From: CAZWVR01 sp964637235
GTDB lineage: Bacteria; Bacteroidota; Bacteroidia; Bacteroidales; S143-33
DNA: 21,620 nucleotides
Reading direction: 5' to 3'
NCBI GenBank assembly: GCA_964637235.1
Contig: CAZWVR010000034.1
Span: forward strand, 1-21,620
The position numbers and the translations under genes were made by a program. Positions within the stretch are counted from its first letter, which is position 1; each line of letters starts with the position of its first letter. The notes beneath the pieces are model-generated. The model did not search any database and had not been told where the DNA came from. It saw only the letters and a list, made by a program, of their open reading frames with translations. Positions 6,982-15,125 of this stretch are shown one piece after another.

Positions 6982-9621
6982 TTATTTTTTATATTTTTTT
7001 AATTCCTCTTCCAGTTTATGGATATATTCTTGCAGCTGTTTGTTTTTGTTTTTTAATGTTTGTTCTATTTTTTTCGATCTATTAATTCGTTTTTCGAGTT
7101 CTTTTTTAAAAAATTCCAGTGATTTTTCTAATTTTTCTTTTTCTTGTATTAAAGTTTCTATTTGTTGATTTTTATTTTCAATCTCTTCTTCCATCTGTTG
7201 CAGTTCAAGGCTAAAACTATCAAATTCCATTTCTTGAATAGATAATTGTTCTTTTTGTTCGCTTATAGTTAATTGCATTTGTTCTATTTGTTTTTTGAGC
7301 TTCATTATTTCAGTATAGTCTATACCTAAGAAAAGAAAGCTTACAACTTTATTTTTCTCATTAAATATTGGTGTTAATATACTTTTTATCCAGAATTCAG
7401 CTTGTTTTGCAGTTTTTATCGAAAATTCATATACTTGTTTTTCACCATTTAATACTTTTTTTATGTATTTTTGATGTTTTATAATTTCAGTAATTCCGAA
7501 TATCAAATAATAATCTGAGCTCAATGCACTTGTATATGGTATGGATAGTTTTTCCAAAGCATATTTGTTTATTGATATGATATTTAAATTTGTATCAAAT
7601 TCTATGAAAAAAGCAACTTCATTTAGAGCGCTTGATATTGCGCGTAATTTTTCTTTTTGTGTTTCTTTTTCGCCTTTTAGTTTATCAATTTCCTCAATGG
7701 CTTTTTTAAGTTCTTCTTCTCGTTTTATTAAAAGCTGTTCAGTTTTATGAGCTTGTTGTAAAAGTTTTTTAGTTTCTTCTGAAATTTTTACTGACGAAAG
7801 TGTTGAAGCTACTATTGTAGAAATTTCATTTATAAGTTCTAAACTTTCTTTTTTGGGTTTTTGCAGAAAAGTGAGTTCGAGAACTCCATATACATTATTT
7901 TCGTGTATTAGTGGACTGATATATAAATAATTAGGTTTAGCTTTTCCTAAACCAGAGGTTATTTCTATGTAATTTTCTGGTACGGTAGTAAAGATTGGCT
8001 TTTTTTCTTGTGCACAGGAGCCTATTAGCCCGTCTCCTTTTTGTATTTTTTTACGATGATATACTTCTCTGCCATATGAGTAAAATGCTATAAGTGATAG
8101 ATATTCATTGTTATTTTCGTCTGTTTCTAATGTAAAGAAGCCTCCTTGTACAGCATTTACATAGTTTACTACAAAATTGAGTATTTGTTGTGAAAATGTC
8201 TCTTTTTCTATGTATTTTCTTAGTATTGTGTTTACCTGATTTATTGCGTTAGTAAACCACCGTTCTTGTTCTTGTTTTTTTCTATATTCTTCTTGCTCTT
8301 TTTGATTTTTTACTAAGACTTCTTGAAGTTTTTTTAATGATAAAGATAATGGATCTTTATCAGATATCTCAATATCGTACTTATTTTGCGCTAAATACTG
8401 TGCTATTTCTGCTGCTTTGAGAGTACGTGCTGTTATTTTATTTATATTTTCTTGAAGTTTTTTTAGCTCTATTGTGTGCCATTTGTATTCCTTATTTTGA
8501 ATATTTTGGTATTTACCTTCGGCTATAAAAGTTAGTTGTTTGTCAATTTTATTTATATAATTATTTAATATTCTGGCGATTAGATATAATATGATTATAA
8601 AAGAGATTAGGCTTATAATGAAAGGGATAAAGAAGGTGATATTTTGTTTCAGGCTATTTTTCAGAATATTTTTTTTAGGAATTTCTATTGCATATATCCA
8701 TTTAGGGTTTATGTCTAAAATTTTTATTTTTCCGAAAAAGATATAATATTTTTTGCTATGTAAATTAAACTCAGTATAATGGTCAATAAGTTTTTTATCT
8801 ATTACGTAGTTATATAATAGGCTATTGGGCGGAATAAGTTCTGGATAATAGTTTATTAGATTTTTTTTGATTTTACTATGATTTATGGCATAAACGAATT
8901 TATTATTTTGGTCTACAATCCAAAAGTTATAAGGTTTATTACGTAAGTACTTATCAAGTAAAGATATTGGTATATCTACGCCTACTACTCCTATAATTTT
9001 ATTTTTTTTATATACAGCAGATACAATGGAAATACGAAAATCACTTCTTGCTAAGGAATATGTTACATCTCGGGGGGCGTCGATATATAGGTTTTGATGA
9101 TTTTTTTTAAAAATTTTTAGATATTTATTTAAATCTTTGTAATAATTAATTGCAAATGAATCTTGGTATATTTTAAATTTCCCTCTATATAAGGCTTGTA
9201 TGTATTCGCCATTGTAATTTATGAATTTGTTTTTATAATAATTATCAAGCGAATCTATTGTATATGGTTTTGTTATTACCCATATTGCGAGTAATTTCCC
9301 ATTTTGAGAAAGTATTTTATGCATATATTCGTTAAAATATTTTCTACGTTGTTGTTTAGGTATTTTATTGATTTTTGCTAGTTTTTGGGCAATAGTTTTT
9401 GAGAGGAAGGTAGCCTCATTTAAATAATTTATTATTTTTTCTAAGCTTTTATTGTAATTTATTGATGTATGCAGGAGGTTTATTTCGATATTTTTATTTG
9501 TAATGTATAATAAATTGCGAGTAAATGATAAACTGATAATTGTTGTAAATATTATAAACACTACCAGAAATATTCTAAGTGTTAATCTTTTGGGGATTAT
9601 ATTTTTCAAATGAATAGGCAT
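6982..9621 (-). CDS. Membrane sensor with Cache, GAF and PAS domains and coiled coils, no output domain
   Basis: An 879-aa predicted inner-membrane sensor. Domains in order: TM1 (about 17-37); a periplasmic Cache-like region (about 38-325) with the typical IIGVVGVDIPISLL strand at 209-222; TM2 (about 329-350); a HAMP-like helical linker (about 350-410); a coiled coil (430-455); a GAF domain (about 456-612, with GDGLIGSCAQEKKPI and NVYGVLELTF); a second coiled coil (613-660); a PAS domain (about 661-770, with FFIEFDTNLNIISINKYA and FLFLGIDYTE); and a long Glu/Lys/Gln-rich coiled coil from 771 to the C-terminus. I find no His-kinase H-box or N/G boxes, no GGDEF, EAL or HD-GYP, no methyl-accepting helix signature and no DNA-binding domain. 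The coiled coil may hand the signal to a partner. It starts 49 nt after smpB and has a putative promoter in that gap. Ligand unknown. Confidence 0.8.
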   Translation of the reverse strand: MPIHLKNIIPKRLTLRIFLVVFIIFTTIISLSFTRNLLYITNKNIEINLLHTSINYNKSLEKIINYLNEATFLSKTIAQKLAKINKIPKQQRRKYFNEYMHKILSQNGKLLAIWVITKPYTIDSLDNYYKNKFINYNGEYIQALYRGKFKIYQDSFAINYYKDLNKYLKIFKKNHQNLYIDAPRDVTYSLARSDFRISIVSAVYKKNKIIGVVGVDIPISLLDKYLRNKPYNFWIVDQNNKFVYAINHSKIKKNLINYYPELIPPNSLLYNYVIDKKLIDHYTEFNLHSKKYYIFFGKIKILDINPKWIYAIEIPKKNILKNSLKQNITFFIPFIISLISFIIILYLIARILNNYINKIDKQLTFIAEGKYQNIQNKEYKWHTIELKKLQENINKITARTLKAAEIAQYLAQNKYDIEISDKDPLSLSLKKLQEVLVKNQKEQEEYRKKQEQERWFTNAINQVNTILRKYIEKETFSQQILNFVVNYVNAVQGGFFTLETDENNNEYLSLIAFYSYGREVYHRKKIQKGDGLIGSCAQEKKPIFTTVPENYIEITSGLGKAKPNYLYISPLIHENNVYGVLELTFLQKPKKESLELINEISTIVASTLSSVKISEETKKLLQQAHKTEQLLIKREEELKKAIEEIDKLKGEKETQKEKLRAISSALNEVAFFIEFDTNLNIISINKYALEKLSIPYTSALSSDYYLIFGITEIIKHQKYIKKVLNGEKQVYEFSIKTAKQAEFWIKSILTPIFNEKNKVVSFLFLGIDYTEIMKLKKQIEQMQLTISEQKEQLSIQEMEFDSFSLELQQMEEEIENKNQQIETLIQEKEKLEKSLEFFKKELEKRINRSKKIEQTLKNKNKQLQEYIHKLEEELKKYKK

Positions 9622-9639
9622 AGCTGATTTATTTCACTA

Positions 9640-9669
9640 CAAATTTATAAAAAAGGCAAAAAAAGCAAA
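9640..9669 (-). promoter_or_regulatory. Putative promoter in the smpB-sensor gap
   Basis: On the - strand, TTTG (9666-9669) and an exact -7 box TAAATTTG (9640-9647) are separated by 18 nt, one short of the usual spacer. It lies between the smpB stop and the sensor start, so the sensor gene may be transcribed on its own as well as with smpB. The sequence is so T-rich that chance is a real alternative. Confidence 0.4.
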
Positions 9670-9670
9670 A

Positions 9671-10132
9671 TTAGAGATTTAGATTTGAGTATTTTCTTTC
9701 TCGTGCTATTTCTCGTTTCATATCTCGTCTTTTTATTTCCTCTCGTCTGTCGTAAAGTTTTTTACCTTTTGCCAGAGCTATTTCCAGTTTAGCCCAACCT
9801 CTTTCGTTGATGAATAATCTTAGAGGTATTATTGTATAACCTCTTTCTTGGACTTTTTTTTCCAGTCTTTTAAGTTCTCTTTTTGTAAGTAGTAATTTAC
9901 GTTTACGTTTTGGATCATGGTTATAGACACCGCCGTGAGAGTATTCAGCAATTGTCATTAGTACGTATAGTTCCCCTTTTATAAATTTGCAGTATGCGTC
10001 GTTGAGGCTGGCTTTACCTTGTCGGATTGATTTTATTTCGCTGCCAGTTAAGACCATACCTGCTGTAAATTTTTCAATAATTTCGTATTGGTGATAGGCT
10101 TTTTTATTGATAATGTTTATTTTGTTTTTCAT
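9671..10132 (-). CDS. smpB: SsrA-binding protein SmpB
   Basis: SmpB (153 aa) binds tmRNA and delivers it to stalled ribosomes for trans-translation. Landmarks: NKKAYHQYEIIEKFTAGMVLTGSEIKSIRQGKASLNDAY (residues 9-47), HDPKRKRKLLL (about 72-82) and the basic tail KLYDRREEIKRRDMKREIAR, the part that becomes helical in the decoding centre. Length is normal for the family. The tmRNA gene itself (ssrA) is not seen in the window. The 128-bp upstream gap is AT-rich; the closest -7 match there is TCAATTTG, one base off. Confidence 0.97.
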   Translation of the reverse strand: MKNKINIINKKAYHQYEIIEKFTAGMVLTGSEIKSIRQGKASLNDAYCKFIKGELYVLMTIAEYSHGGVYNHDPKRKRKLLLTKRELKRLEKKVQERGYTIIPLRLFINERGWAKLEIALAKGKKLYDRREEIKRRDMKREIARERKYSNLNL

Positions 10133-10260
10133 TTTTATGTTTTTTACTTGTTCTTTTAATGAAATGGTTAACTTAATTTATTAAACAAATTGATTTTTTG
10201 ATAATTTTTTGGCAATTCTTGTGTATTTGAATTATGTAGTATTTTTTGAGTTTTTTCATA

Positions 10261-13071
10261 TTAAAAAGGTATTGAAACGTCCATAAATATGGGTGTAAAG
10301 TTAAATTTTTTTTCATTAACTAAATATGCAATTTGTACACCTGCATTTAGCATATATAAATTATAACGAAATAGGTGAAAATCAGTAATTAAATTAACTC
10401 CTACTGATGTAAGGTTTTCTTTTGCTGGCATAGATATATATTGTTGGTAGAATAGAGTTGTTCTAAGTCTTTTGAAATAGATAATTGGATTTATACCGAA
10501 ATCTGGGTATAATAGGGGCATATAGTATTCCAGAGAATAGGTAAAGGCATTTTTATATGGTTTAAAATAGGGTTTATATCCATTGGGTAAGAGATTTATA
10601 GCGGCTATATAGTTTGTATTTATTTTATTAAAAAATACAGTGTTTGCAGAGATAACTATGCTGTGATGGCGCATTATGCCCGGGATATATAGTTTAGCAG
10701 TGATTAAAGTTCTATTTATTTTACGACTTTTTGGTAGATATAAACCGAAGTATGAAATTTTTAAATATTGACCGAAGCGGCTTGTTATGTCTCGGTAATC
10801 TGCAAATTTTTTATTTGTTAACGCAATAGAGGCATTTATACTTAGATTATTTCCTTGACTTAGGCTATTTAATGGGATAGTGTCGTTTGAGTTTATGTTT
10901 ATATATGAAGTTCGGATATTTGTTTCTATGGAACGGTTGTATAATCCTCGTGTAAAGTTTAGAGGTATATCAAAGTCTATGTATGCCTGTTTTTGTTTCC
11001 ATAGATAGATTTTTGATGTATCAGCAATTCCAGTGGTGCCTATGCCTATTCCTGTATTGATGATGGGGAAAAATCCGTAATATTTAAAATTAACGAATGA
11101 GAAAAATGCCGGTTTATATGTGAAATATTGTATTCCTATTGAAGTTGAGGCTGTATGCAATTTATTGTCCGATAGAAGTGTAAATGTGATATGCGAGAGA
11201 TCAAGGTTATTCATTGTTGGCATAATATACCAGCTATGGAAATTGAATAAGTGCATAGTTTTTTTGTAGTCAGATATTTTAAAATTTGTGTCAATATTTT
11301 GATTGTCATAGAGTTTACTAAGGTTTGTATTTTTTTTATCATTTAGGAAATATTTTAATCGGGTATCGGAGATTTTGTTTACTTTTTGCCAGTTATTTAT
11401 ATTTATAGGCATTATAGCAGGGTTATATCCATTTATTGAATAGTCTGAAAAGAGCAGAAAGTCTTTACCATTAAGTTTAATTACTTGAAAATCTCCCAGT
11501 CCAAATGGGCGTGAAGTTATTTTGTATATTGATTTATTAGTTGTATCTATTGCATAGATATTTGCAATTCCGTCTGGATCCCAGTTAAAGAGAATGTAAT
11601 TTTTGTAGAATATAGGTTTGGTTATTCTAATCCATTGATAATCAATTAGATTTTTAATTTTTTCTGTTTTTGTATCGATAATACTGAGTGCTTGTCCTTT
11701 ATTATTGCTATGTGTAAATACTATTTTTGAAGCGTCTTTGTTTGGTCTGGCAAATCGGATGAAATCTCCGTGTATATTAGGTAGTATTTTTATTATTTGT
11801 CCATTTGTGTTCAGAAGTGTTATGTTTGTTTTAAATCTATAATTTTGAATTGCTACAATAGTTTTTCCATTATTTGAGATATAAGGGGAGAAAAATTTTC
11901 CTTTATGTGTTATTTGTTTGATTTTTTTTGAATTAAGGTTTAATATAGCTATTTGGGAGTAATCTTTTTCAGTCCATCTGATATGAGGTTGTTTTTGAGC
12001 CCAGACTATAATATTTTTTGCGTATGAAAAAGAAGTAGCAGCTATTTCTTTGATTTTTTTTTCTTTGCCGTTATAAAGTAATGTAATAGTAGGTCTTTGG
12101 TCAAGACCGCTTTTGAGGAAAATTAGAGTATCATCTGTAATTTGAAATCCGGATGTATAATTTGTCCAAGTGCGTTTTTTCTTTTTTTGGAGGAATATAC
12201 ATTTTGATGTATCCAGATGTTTATATTTTTCGGTCCATAGGCTATCGAGTTCGCACATTGCATTATAGAAAGTTTTTTTTGTATTATATCCGGTTAATTT
12301 TTTCAAGCTGTGGGAAAAGGCAAAAGGATATAGACCTAATAGAGTAGTTTTATGGGCAATTTTGTACCAAATATCTTGTCCGTAGTTTCTGTTTATATGA
12401 GAGACCATAAAATAGCCGAAGTAATAGTGATTAGGATAAAATTCTTTGTATGAGCGAAAAAGGAATTTTTCAAATTTTGGAGGTTTACCACTTAGCAGCA
12501 TAGTACGTATAGGTAGGTCAAAATCTGATATTCTTCCGCGGCCGTTATTGGAGTATATGGTTTCGTTATATACGGCGTCTCCTTCCCAGAACCAAGAGGG
12601 TATGATATAGTTTTCACCGAAACCTAATCCATATTGACCGAATAGGAATGATAATATGTGCGGTATTCCTTTATCAAAAGCCTTGAATTGTACTATATGT
12701 CTAAATTCGTGTATTGATAGGAGTTTGAGCCAAGGCGTTAAGCTTAGGTTAACATTTGGAGATGGAGTTGTGTACCATATCATTTGACGAGGGGCAAGGC
12801 GCGAATAAGCGTTGGAAGTTGTTTTTTCTGTGAATAGGAATATGTCTGTTTTACGTATTGAAGTTTTGTATGTTGTTGTATCAACAATATAGGCTTTTTC
12901 GAGGTATTTTGCACTTTCTTTGGCGATGCTATCACAACCTTGTGGATAAATAATGTTAAAGTGTTTGCTTGTTAGTTGTTTCCAGTGTATTGATGGAGGA
13001 TTTTGTGCAAAAATTTTGTTTTGTATTACTAATATAAGTATTGATGTTAGGGTTATTCGGATAAATTTCAT
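10261..13071 (-). CDS. Outer-membrane HExxH metalloprotein with WD40-like propeller and C-terminal barrel
   Basis: A 936-aa exported protein with a Sec signal peptide (1-22, ending IFAQ). Residues about 28-285 contain HEFRH (His121, Glu122, His125) and, 38 residues after the second His, WEGDAVYNE with Glu163, together the zinc-site pattern of gluzincin peptidases of the MA type. Residues about 305-560 consist of repeated short beta segments such as ISNNGKTIVAIQN and NKDASKIVFTHSN, typical of WD40/TolB-like propellers. The rest (about 620-936) alternates amphipathic strands and ends VSIPF, a terminal Phe like the outer-membrane barrel recognition signal. I infer a surface or periplasmic peptidase anchored by a barrel. 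Substrate is unknown; a non-proteolytic role is possible. There is no convincing promoter in the 312-bp gap upstream. Confidence 0.72.
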   Translation of the reverse strand: MKFIRITLTSILILVIQNKIFAQNPPSIHWKQLTSKHFNIIYPQGCDSIAKESAKYLEKAYIVDTTTYKTSIRKTDIFLFTEKTTSNAYSRLAPRQMIWYTTPSPNVNLSLTPWLKLLSIHEFRHIVQFKAFDKGIPHILSFLFGQYGLGFGENYIIPSWFWEGDAVYNETIYSNNGRGRISDFDLPIRTMLLSGKPPKFEKFLFRSYKEFYPNHYYFGYFMVSHINRNYGQDIWYKIAHKTTLLGLYPFAFSHSLKKLTGYNTKKTFYNAMCELDSLWTEKYKHLDTSKCIFLQKKKKRTWTNYTSGFQITDDTLIFLKSGLDQRPTITLLYNGKEKKIKEIAATSFSYAKNIIVWAQKQPHIRWTEKDYSQIAILNLNSKKIKQITHKGKFFSPYISNNGKTIVAIQNYRFKTNITLLNTNGQIIKILPNIHGDFIRFARPNKDASKIVFTHSNNKGQALSIIDTKTEKIKNLIDYQWIRITKPIFYKNYILFNWDPDGIANIYAIDTTNKSIYKITSRPFGLGDFQVIKLNGKDFLLFSDYSINGYNPAIMPININNWQKVNKISDTRLKYFLNDKKNTNLSKLYDNQNIDTNFKISDYKKTMHLFNFHSWYIMPTMNNLDLSHITFTLLSDNKLHTASTSIGIQYFTYKPAFFSFVNFKYYGFFPIINTGIGIGTTGIADTSKIYLWKQKQAYIDFDIPLNFTRGLYNRSIETNIRTSYININSNDTIPLNSLSQGNNLSINASIALTNKKFADYRDITSRFGQYLKISYFGLYLPKSRKINRTLITAKLYIPGIMRHHSIVISANTVFFNKINTNYIAAINLLPNGYKPYFKPYKNAFTYSLEYYMPLLYPDFGINPIIYFKRLRTTLFYQQYISMPAKENLTSVGVNLITDFHLFRYNLYMLNAGVQIAYLVNEKKFNFTPIFMDVSIPF

Positions 13072-13383
13072 TTTTGTTTCAAAATTATTAAAATATTTTT
13101 TTAGATAAAAGACTTGCTATAAGATTAGTTGATATTATTCACAAGTAGTAAATTGTAAAAATACGTAAGGGATTGTGCTTGTGCAGAAAAATGACGGTGC
13201 TATAATGTATTGAATTTCATTTTGTTTTAGTTCTACTTAGAGATTATCTAAAAAGTTAATGATATTGTATATTTTTATGACATTTATAAAGAATTTTTTG
13301 TGGCAAAGAGAAAATTATAAGAAAATAAAAAAGAGGCGCCTTTTTCGACGCCCCGGTTTTTTTAGACAGTGCTGAAAGAGTAT
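13072..13383. other. 312-bp intergenic region
   Basis: No ORF of useful length on either strand. It holds the terminator of the downstream-reading M49-like gene near 13333-13354. The rest (about 13072-13320) is plain AT-rich DNA that must include the promoter of the HExxH/propeller gene. The only exact TAnnTTTG (TAATTTTG on the - strand) is immediately before that gene's ATG, too close to give a normal leader, and has no -33 box. Confidence 0.6.
13333..13354 (-). terminator. Rho-independent terminator of the M49-like gene
   Basis: On the - strand, GGGGCG pairs with CGCCTC (6 bp with one G-U) around a 10-nt loop, preceded by an A-run and followed by TTTTTTATTTT. It starts 29 nt after the stop at 13384. 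The pairing is better on the - strand (the wobble becomes an A-C mismatch on +), which fits the gene orientation. Confidence 0.8.
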
Positions 13384-15003
13384 TTAGTTATTTAATCCGA
13401 GAACATTTAGACCTTGTATCCAGCGGACATCTATTGGAATTCCAGCGCTGTCAAGTTTTTGGAGATCTTTTTGTAGTATTGGAGATATATTACCGTATTT
13501 TTCCAATATTTTTTGAGCTTTTTGTTTATCGCCATCTCCTTGTATTGTTATTATTAGTCGGGCTAATGAGTCTGAGGCAGTTTTAATTTTATCGGGGTTT
13601 ATTTTATAGGTTCCTTTTGGAGTTCTCTCTATTGCTCCTTGTTCCATAAAGAAGTTATATCGGATTAGGTTAGCTTTTGCGTGGGCGCTTGAAGCTCCGA
13701 AACGTATAGATCTGAATATACTTGCTACGAATGTGACATAGTTTTCCATCAGATTCGTTTGGAACTGTTTATTTTGGTATAGTTTAGTTATTAGCCATAG
13801 ACCGAGGATATCTGCTTTTCCTTCTTCGAATGTAGTATAAGTTTCTTGAAGAGCTTCTCTACAAGTACCTTTTCCATTTATAGTATTTTTGATACCTAAT
13901 CCGTGTGCTACTTCGTGGAACATAGTATTTGCGAAAAATGCATTAAAAGTGACATATTTTTGTTGAGAAGGGTCGATAAGGATTTTAGAAATAGGAATTA
14001 AGATGCTATCAAATTTAGCTTTCATAGCGTTTTTTAGTTGCAAGCGGCGGCTACCTTTTAATAATTGGACTTTTTCGTCGTTAGGTAGGTTAATAGCAAT
14101 TGTTTTACTACCGGCATTACAGTCGCCTGCGTAGTATATTACATCATAGGCATTTAGTTCTGAGTTTGAGCCGGGTTCTTCGGCTTTATATTTTTCTGGT
14201 ACAGGGAGTTCTTTTTGCAATTGAGGTAATAGAGGAGCATATTTTTGCAGTCTTTTGCTCCAAGTTGTATCTTTAATAAGTATAAAAGCTTCAAAAGCAG
14301 CTTTATAGCCGAAAAGTTGATCTTCGTATGTTTCTATGGGACCTACGATGAAATCTATTTTATTGTGTTTCATATTCATCCAAGCTGTATCGCTATCGAA
14401 GTAGTTATCAGTAATAAGAGCTTTTGCACGTAATTGTAGATAGTGCTTAAAATCTGGGTCGTCTGCGTATTGAGCGGCTTTAAGGAGCAGGTCGTGGGCT
14501 CTTTGGAGTTGTTGTTTGAATGCCTGAGAATATGGGATTGCAGTGAGCTTGCCGTTGTCATCGCGGCGTATTATACTGTAATTGCTTGTTTTCAGAGGGT
14601 TATTCCATTTTATAAATTCTTCTTTTGTCATATCAATAGGATAAAAGAAGGCTCCAAGAGGTTTATTATCTACTCCTGGAAGGAATGGTTTATTTCCGTT
14701 CAATCTATCCCAAGGACCGTAGTTTATATAAAAGTATTCTCTGGCGTATTTATCAGTAAGACTTTCTATCATAGATTGATATCCATCAGCTGCAACTTCC
14801 CAGAAAAGGCTATCCATAATATCTGCTACCTTAAATAGGTAAGGTAGCATTTTCTTTTGATTTTGACTTAATCCACTTAGGTCAGTAGTAAGTTTGTATG
14901 GGAAATATTTAGATGCAAGTTTCTGATAATGAGATTGTTTATTGGAGTTGCAAGCCATTATTGTAAAAATTATTAACAAAAGAAAAATATAGAATTTTTT
15001 CAT
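13384..15003 (-). CDS. DPP III-like (M49-type) zinc metallopeptidase lipoprotein
   Basis: A 539-aa lipoprotein with a signal peptide ending in the lipobox TIMAC (Cys18), so probably attached to a membrane facing the periplasm. The zinc site is HEVAHG at 363-368 (His363, Glu364, His367), and 26 residues after the second His comes EEGKAD at 393-398. This is the arrangement of the dipeptidyl-peptidase III family (HELLGH then EECRAE), but the first motif here is HExxH, one residue shorter than the HExxxH of classical M49. Other conserved-looking stretches are GPWDRLNG (96-103) and PLGAFFYP (115-122). Likely a peptidase acting on short peptides, or a DPP III-like protein of altered function. Monocistronic: a 122-bp gap upstream and its own terminator downstream. 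Confidence 0.78.
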   Translation of the reverse strand: MKKFYIFLLLIIFTIMACNSNKQSHYQKLASKYFPYKLTTDLSGLSQNQKKMLPYLFKVADIMDSLFWEVAADGYQSMIESLTDKYAREYFYINYGPWDRLNGNKPFLPGVDNKPLGAFFYPIDMTKEEFIKWNNPLKTSNYSIIRRDDNGKLTAIPYSQAFKQQLQRAHDLLLKAAQYADDPDFKHYLQLRAKALITDNYFDSDTAWMNMKHNKIDFIVGPIETYEDQLFGYKAAFEAFILIKDTTWSKRLQKYAPLLPQLQKELPVPEKYKAEEPGSNSELNAYDVIYYAGDCNAGSKTIAINLPNDEKVQLLKGSRRLQLKNAMKAKFDSILIPISKILIDPSQQKYVTFNAFFANTMFHEVAHGLGIKNTINGKGTCREALQETYTTFEEGKADILGLWLITKLYQNKQFQTNLMENYVTFVASIFRSIRFGASSAHAKANLIRYNFFMEQGAIERTPKGTYKINPDKIKTASDSLARLIITIQGDGDKQKAQKILEKYGNISPILQKDLQKLDSAGIPIDVRWIQGLNVLGLNN

Positions 15004-15040
15004 TTTAGAAGTTTATAGGGTTTTGAGGCTAAAATAGAAT

Positions 15041-15059
15041 TTTTATTTTAAAAATAAAA
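15041..15059. repeat. AT-only palindrome upstream of the M49-like gene
   Basis: TTTTATTTT and AAAATAAAA are perfect 9-bp inverted arms with one central base, 37 nt before the start codon at 15003. It could be a binding site or merely reflect base composition. No Bacteroidetes -7 box was found in this 122-bp gap. Confidence 0.3.
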
Positions 15060-15125
15060 TATATTTTGTAAAATGCCTTAATCTATTTATAAATATGTTT
15101 TCAGTGGTGATATTTTTGGGGGAAG

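Noticed and set aside
6982..7200. The Lys/Glu-rich end of the sensor as a frameshifted kinase domain
   Set aside because: The coiled-coil heptads continue up to the stop, and the 101 bp beyond it are the rplU promoter and leader, so there is no room for a lost catalytic domain.
13072..13083. TAATTTTG immediately before the HExxH/propeller gene as a promoter
   Set aside because: It matches the -7 box but would start transcription at or after the ATG, and no TTTG lies about 20 nt upstream.
14443..14838. 131-aa + strand frame opposite the M49-like gene
   Set aside because: Antisense to conserved sequence, no start context, and a Cys/Phe/Ile-rich translation typical of a shadow frame.
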